From UBA11373 sp035291545 (GTDB lineage Bacteria; Actinomycetota; Acidimicrobiia; Spongiisociales; UBA11373), in contig DATDRW010000003.1 in assembly GCA_035291545.1 (NCBI GenBank), positions 1 through 16,160 of the forward strand: a DNA stretch of 16,160 nucleotides, given 5' to 3'. The position numbers and the translations under genes were made by a program. Of this stretch, positions 16,033 through 16,160 are shown piece after piece. The stretch's first letter is position 1. Every line of letters starts with the position of its first letter. The notes under the pieces are model-generated. The model was not told where the DNA came from. It did not search any database and saw only the letters and a list, made by a program, of their open reading frames with translations.

Positions 16033-16160
16033 TCACTCTGGGTTGGGTGGTGGGGGCGGAGAAGGTTCGACTCCCCGCTGCACCCCCAAGCTCTCCATCA
16101 GTCGTTCGAACTGATCGAGTCTCAGCGATTGTGGGCCGTCACTGAGGGCGTTATCGGGAT
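16033..16160 (-). CDS. Possible C-terminus of an unidentified protein (partial, truncated by window edge)
   Basis: On the minus strand a frame enters from the right edge and runs 41 codons to a TGA at 16035-16033. The readable part includes RLDQFERLMESLGVQRG and a proline-rich end (SPPPPPNPE). Only 26 of 41 codons end in G or C, clearly fewer than in the core genes here, although the sample is small. The frame crosses the partial tmRNA T-arm copy at 16064-16078, so its last residues may be encoded by that sequence. I recognise no family. It could be the end of a gene in an integrated element, or a chance frame. Confidence 0.3.
   Translation of the reverse strand, partial: PDNALSDGPQSLRLDQFERLMESLGVQRGVEPSPPPPPNPE
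16064..16078 (+). repeat. 15-bp direct copy of the tmRNA 3' T-arm (possible att site remnant)
   Basis: GGTTCGACTCCCCGC is identical to 15918-15932 of ssrA. After a 2-nt insertion (TG), CACCCCCA resembles the acceptor end CACCTCCA. The 5' half of the T stem is not conserved (GAAGG instead of CGGGG), so this is not a functional RNA arm. tmRNA 3' ends are common integration sites for phages and islands. Confidence 0.6.

Noticed and set aside
16061..16090. A second tRNA or tmRNA 3' end
   Set aside because: The 5' side of the T stem does not pair (GAAGG against CCCCG) and no acceptor or anticodon arm is found upstream.
15776..16114. 112-codon + strand frame across the tmRNA 3' half
   Set aside because: It overlaps the tmRNA acceptor and T arm and the terminator, and has no protein similarity.

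Overview
The window is high-GC bacterial chromosome, densely packed and almost entirely on the + strand. Gene order and protein types point to an actinobacterium. The run comF-hpf-secA and the run prfB-ftsE-ftsX-smpB-ssrA both match conserved actinobacterial order, and the protein features suggest a deep or uncultured lineage (Acidimicrobiia-like) more than Streptomyces or Mycobacterium. That placement is an inference; no marker here fixes the taxon.

Layout: (1) 1-1833: the 3' end of a sugar-phosphate isomerase gene (bacterial PGI/PMI type), then a short, archaeal/Thermotoga-type S-adenosylhomocysteine hydrolase. (2) 1834-3682: a bidirectional terminator hairpin, then a convergent minus-strand gene for a membrane AAA+ zinc metalloprotease. 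It resembles FtsH but has an altered Walker B, an insertion and a very short external loop, and it has its own promoter. (3) 3868-8133: comF, then four genes joined by GTGA stop/start overlaps: ribosome hibernation factor hpf, an orphan NarL-type response regulator, a HEAT-repeat protein and an HD-GYP phosphodiesterase-like protein. (4) 8207-12116: secA (with its own -10 element), then prfB with a classical +1 programmed frameshift. The two are separated by facing arrays of 7-bp repeats that can fold into a roughly 30-bp hairpin. (5) 12194-15516: ftsE-ftsX (again a GTGA overlap), smpB, and an RNase D-type exonuclease. (6) 15589-15978: tmRNA (ssrA) with a 9-residue tag reading frame and a Rho-independent terminator, preceded by a perfect TGTGA-N6-TCACA box. 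(7) 15979-16160: a G-rich stretch, a partial copy of the tmRNA T arm, and possibly the C-terminus of a minus-strand gene with less GC-biased codons. This may be the edge of an integrated element.

Functionally the window combines export (SecA), membrane quality control (FtsH-like), division-linked cell-wall signalling (FtsEX), and a strong translation theme: ribosome hibernation (HPF), termination (RF2) and ribosome rescue (SmpB-tmRNA). The least expected parts are the hpf-coupled response regulator/HEAT/HD-GYP module, the dispersed heptanucleotide repeats in the gaps, and the variant FtsH-like protease.
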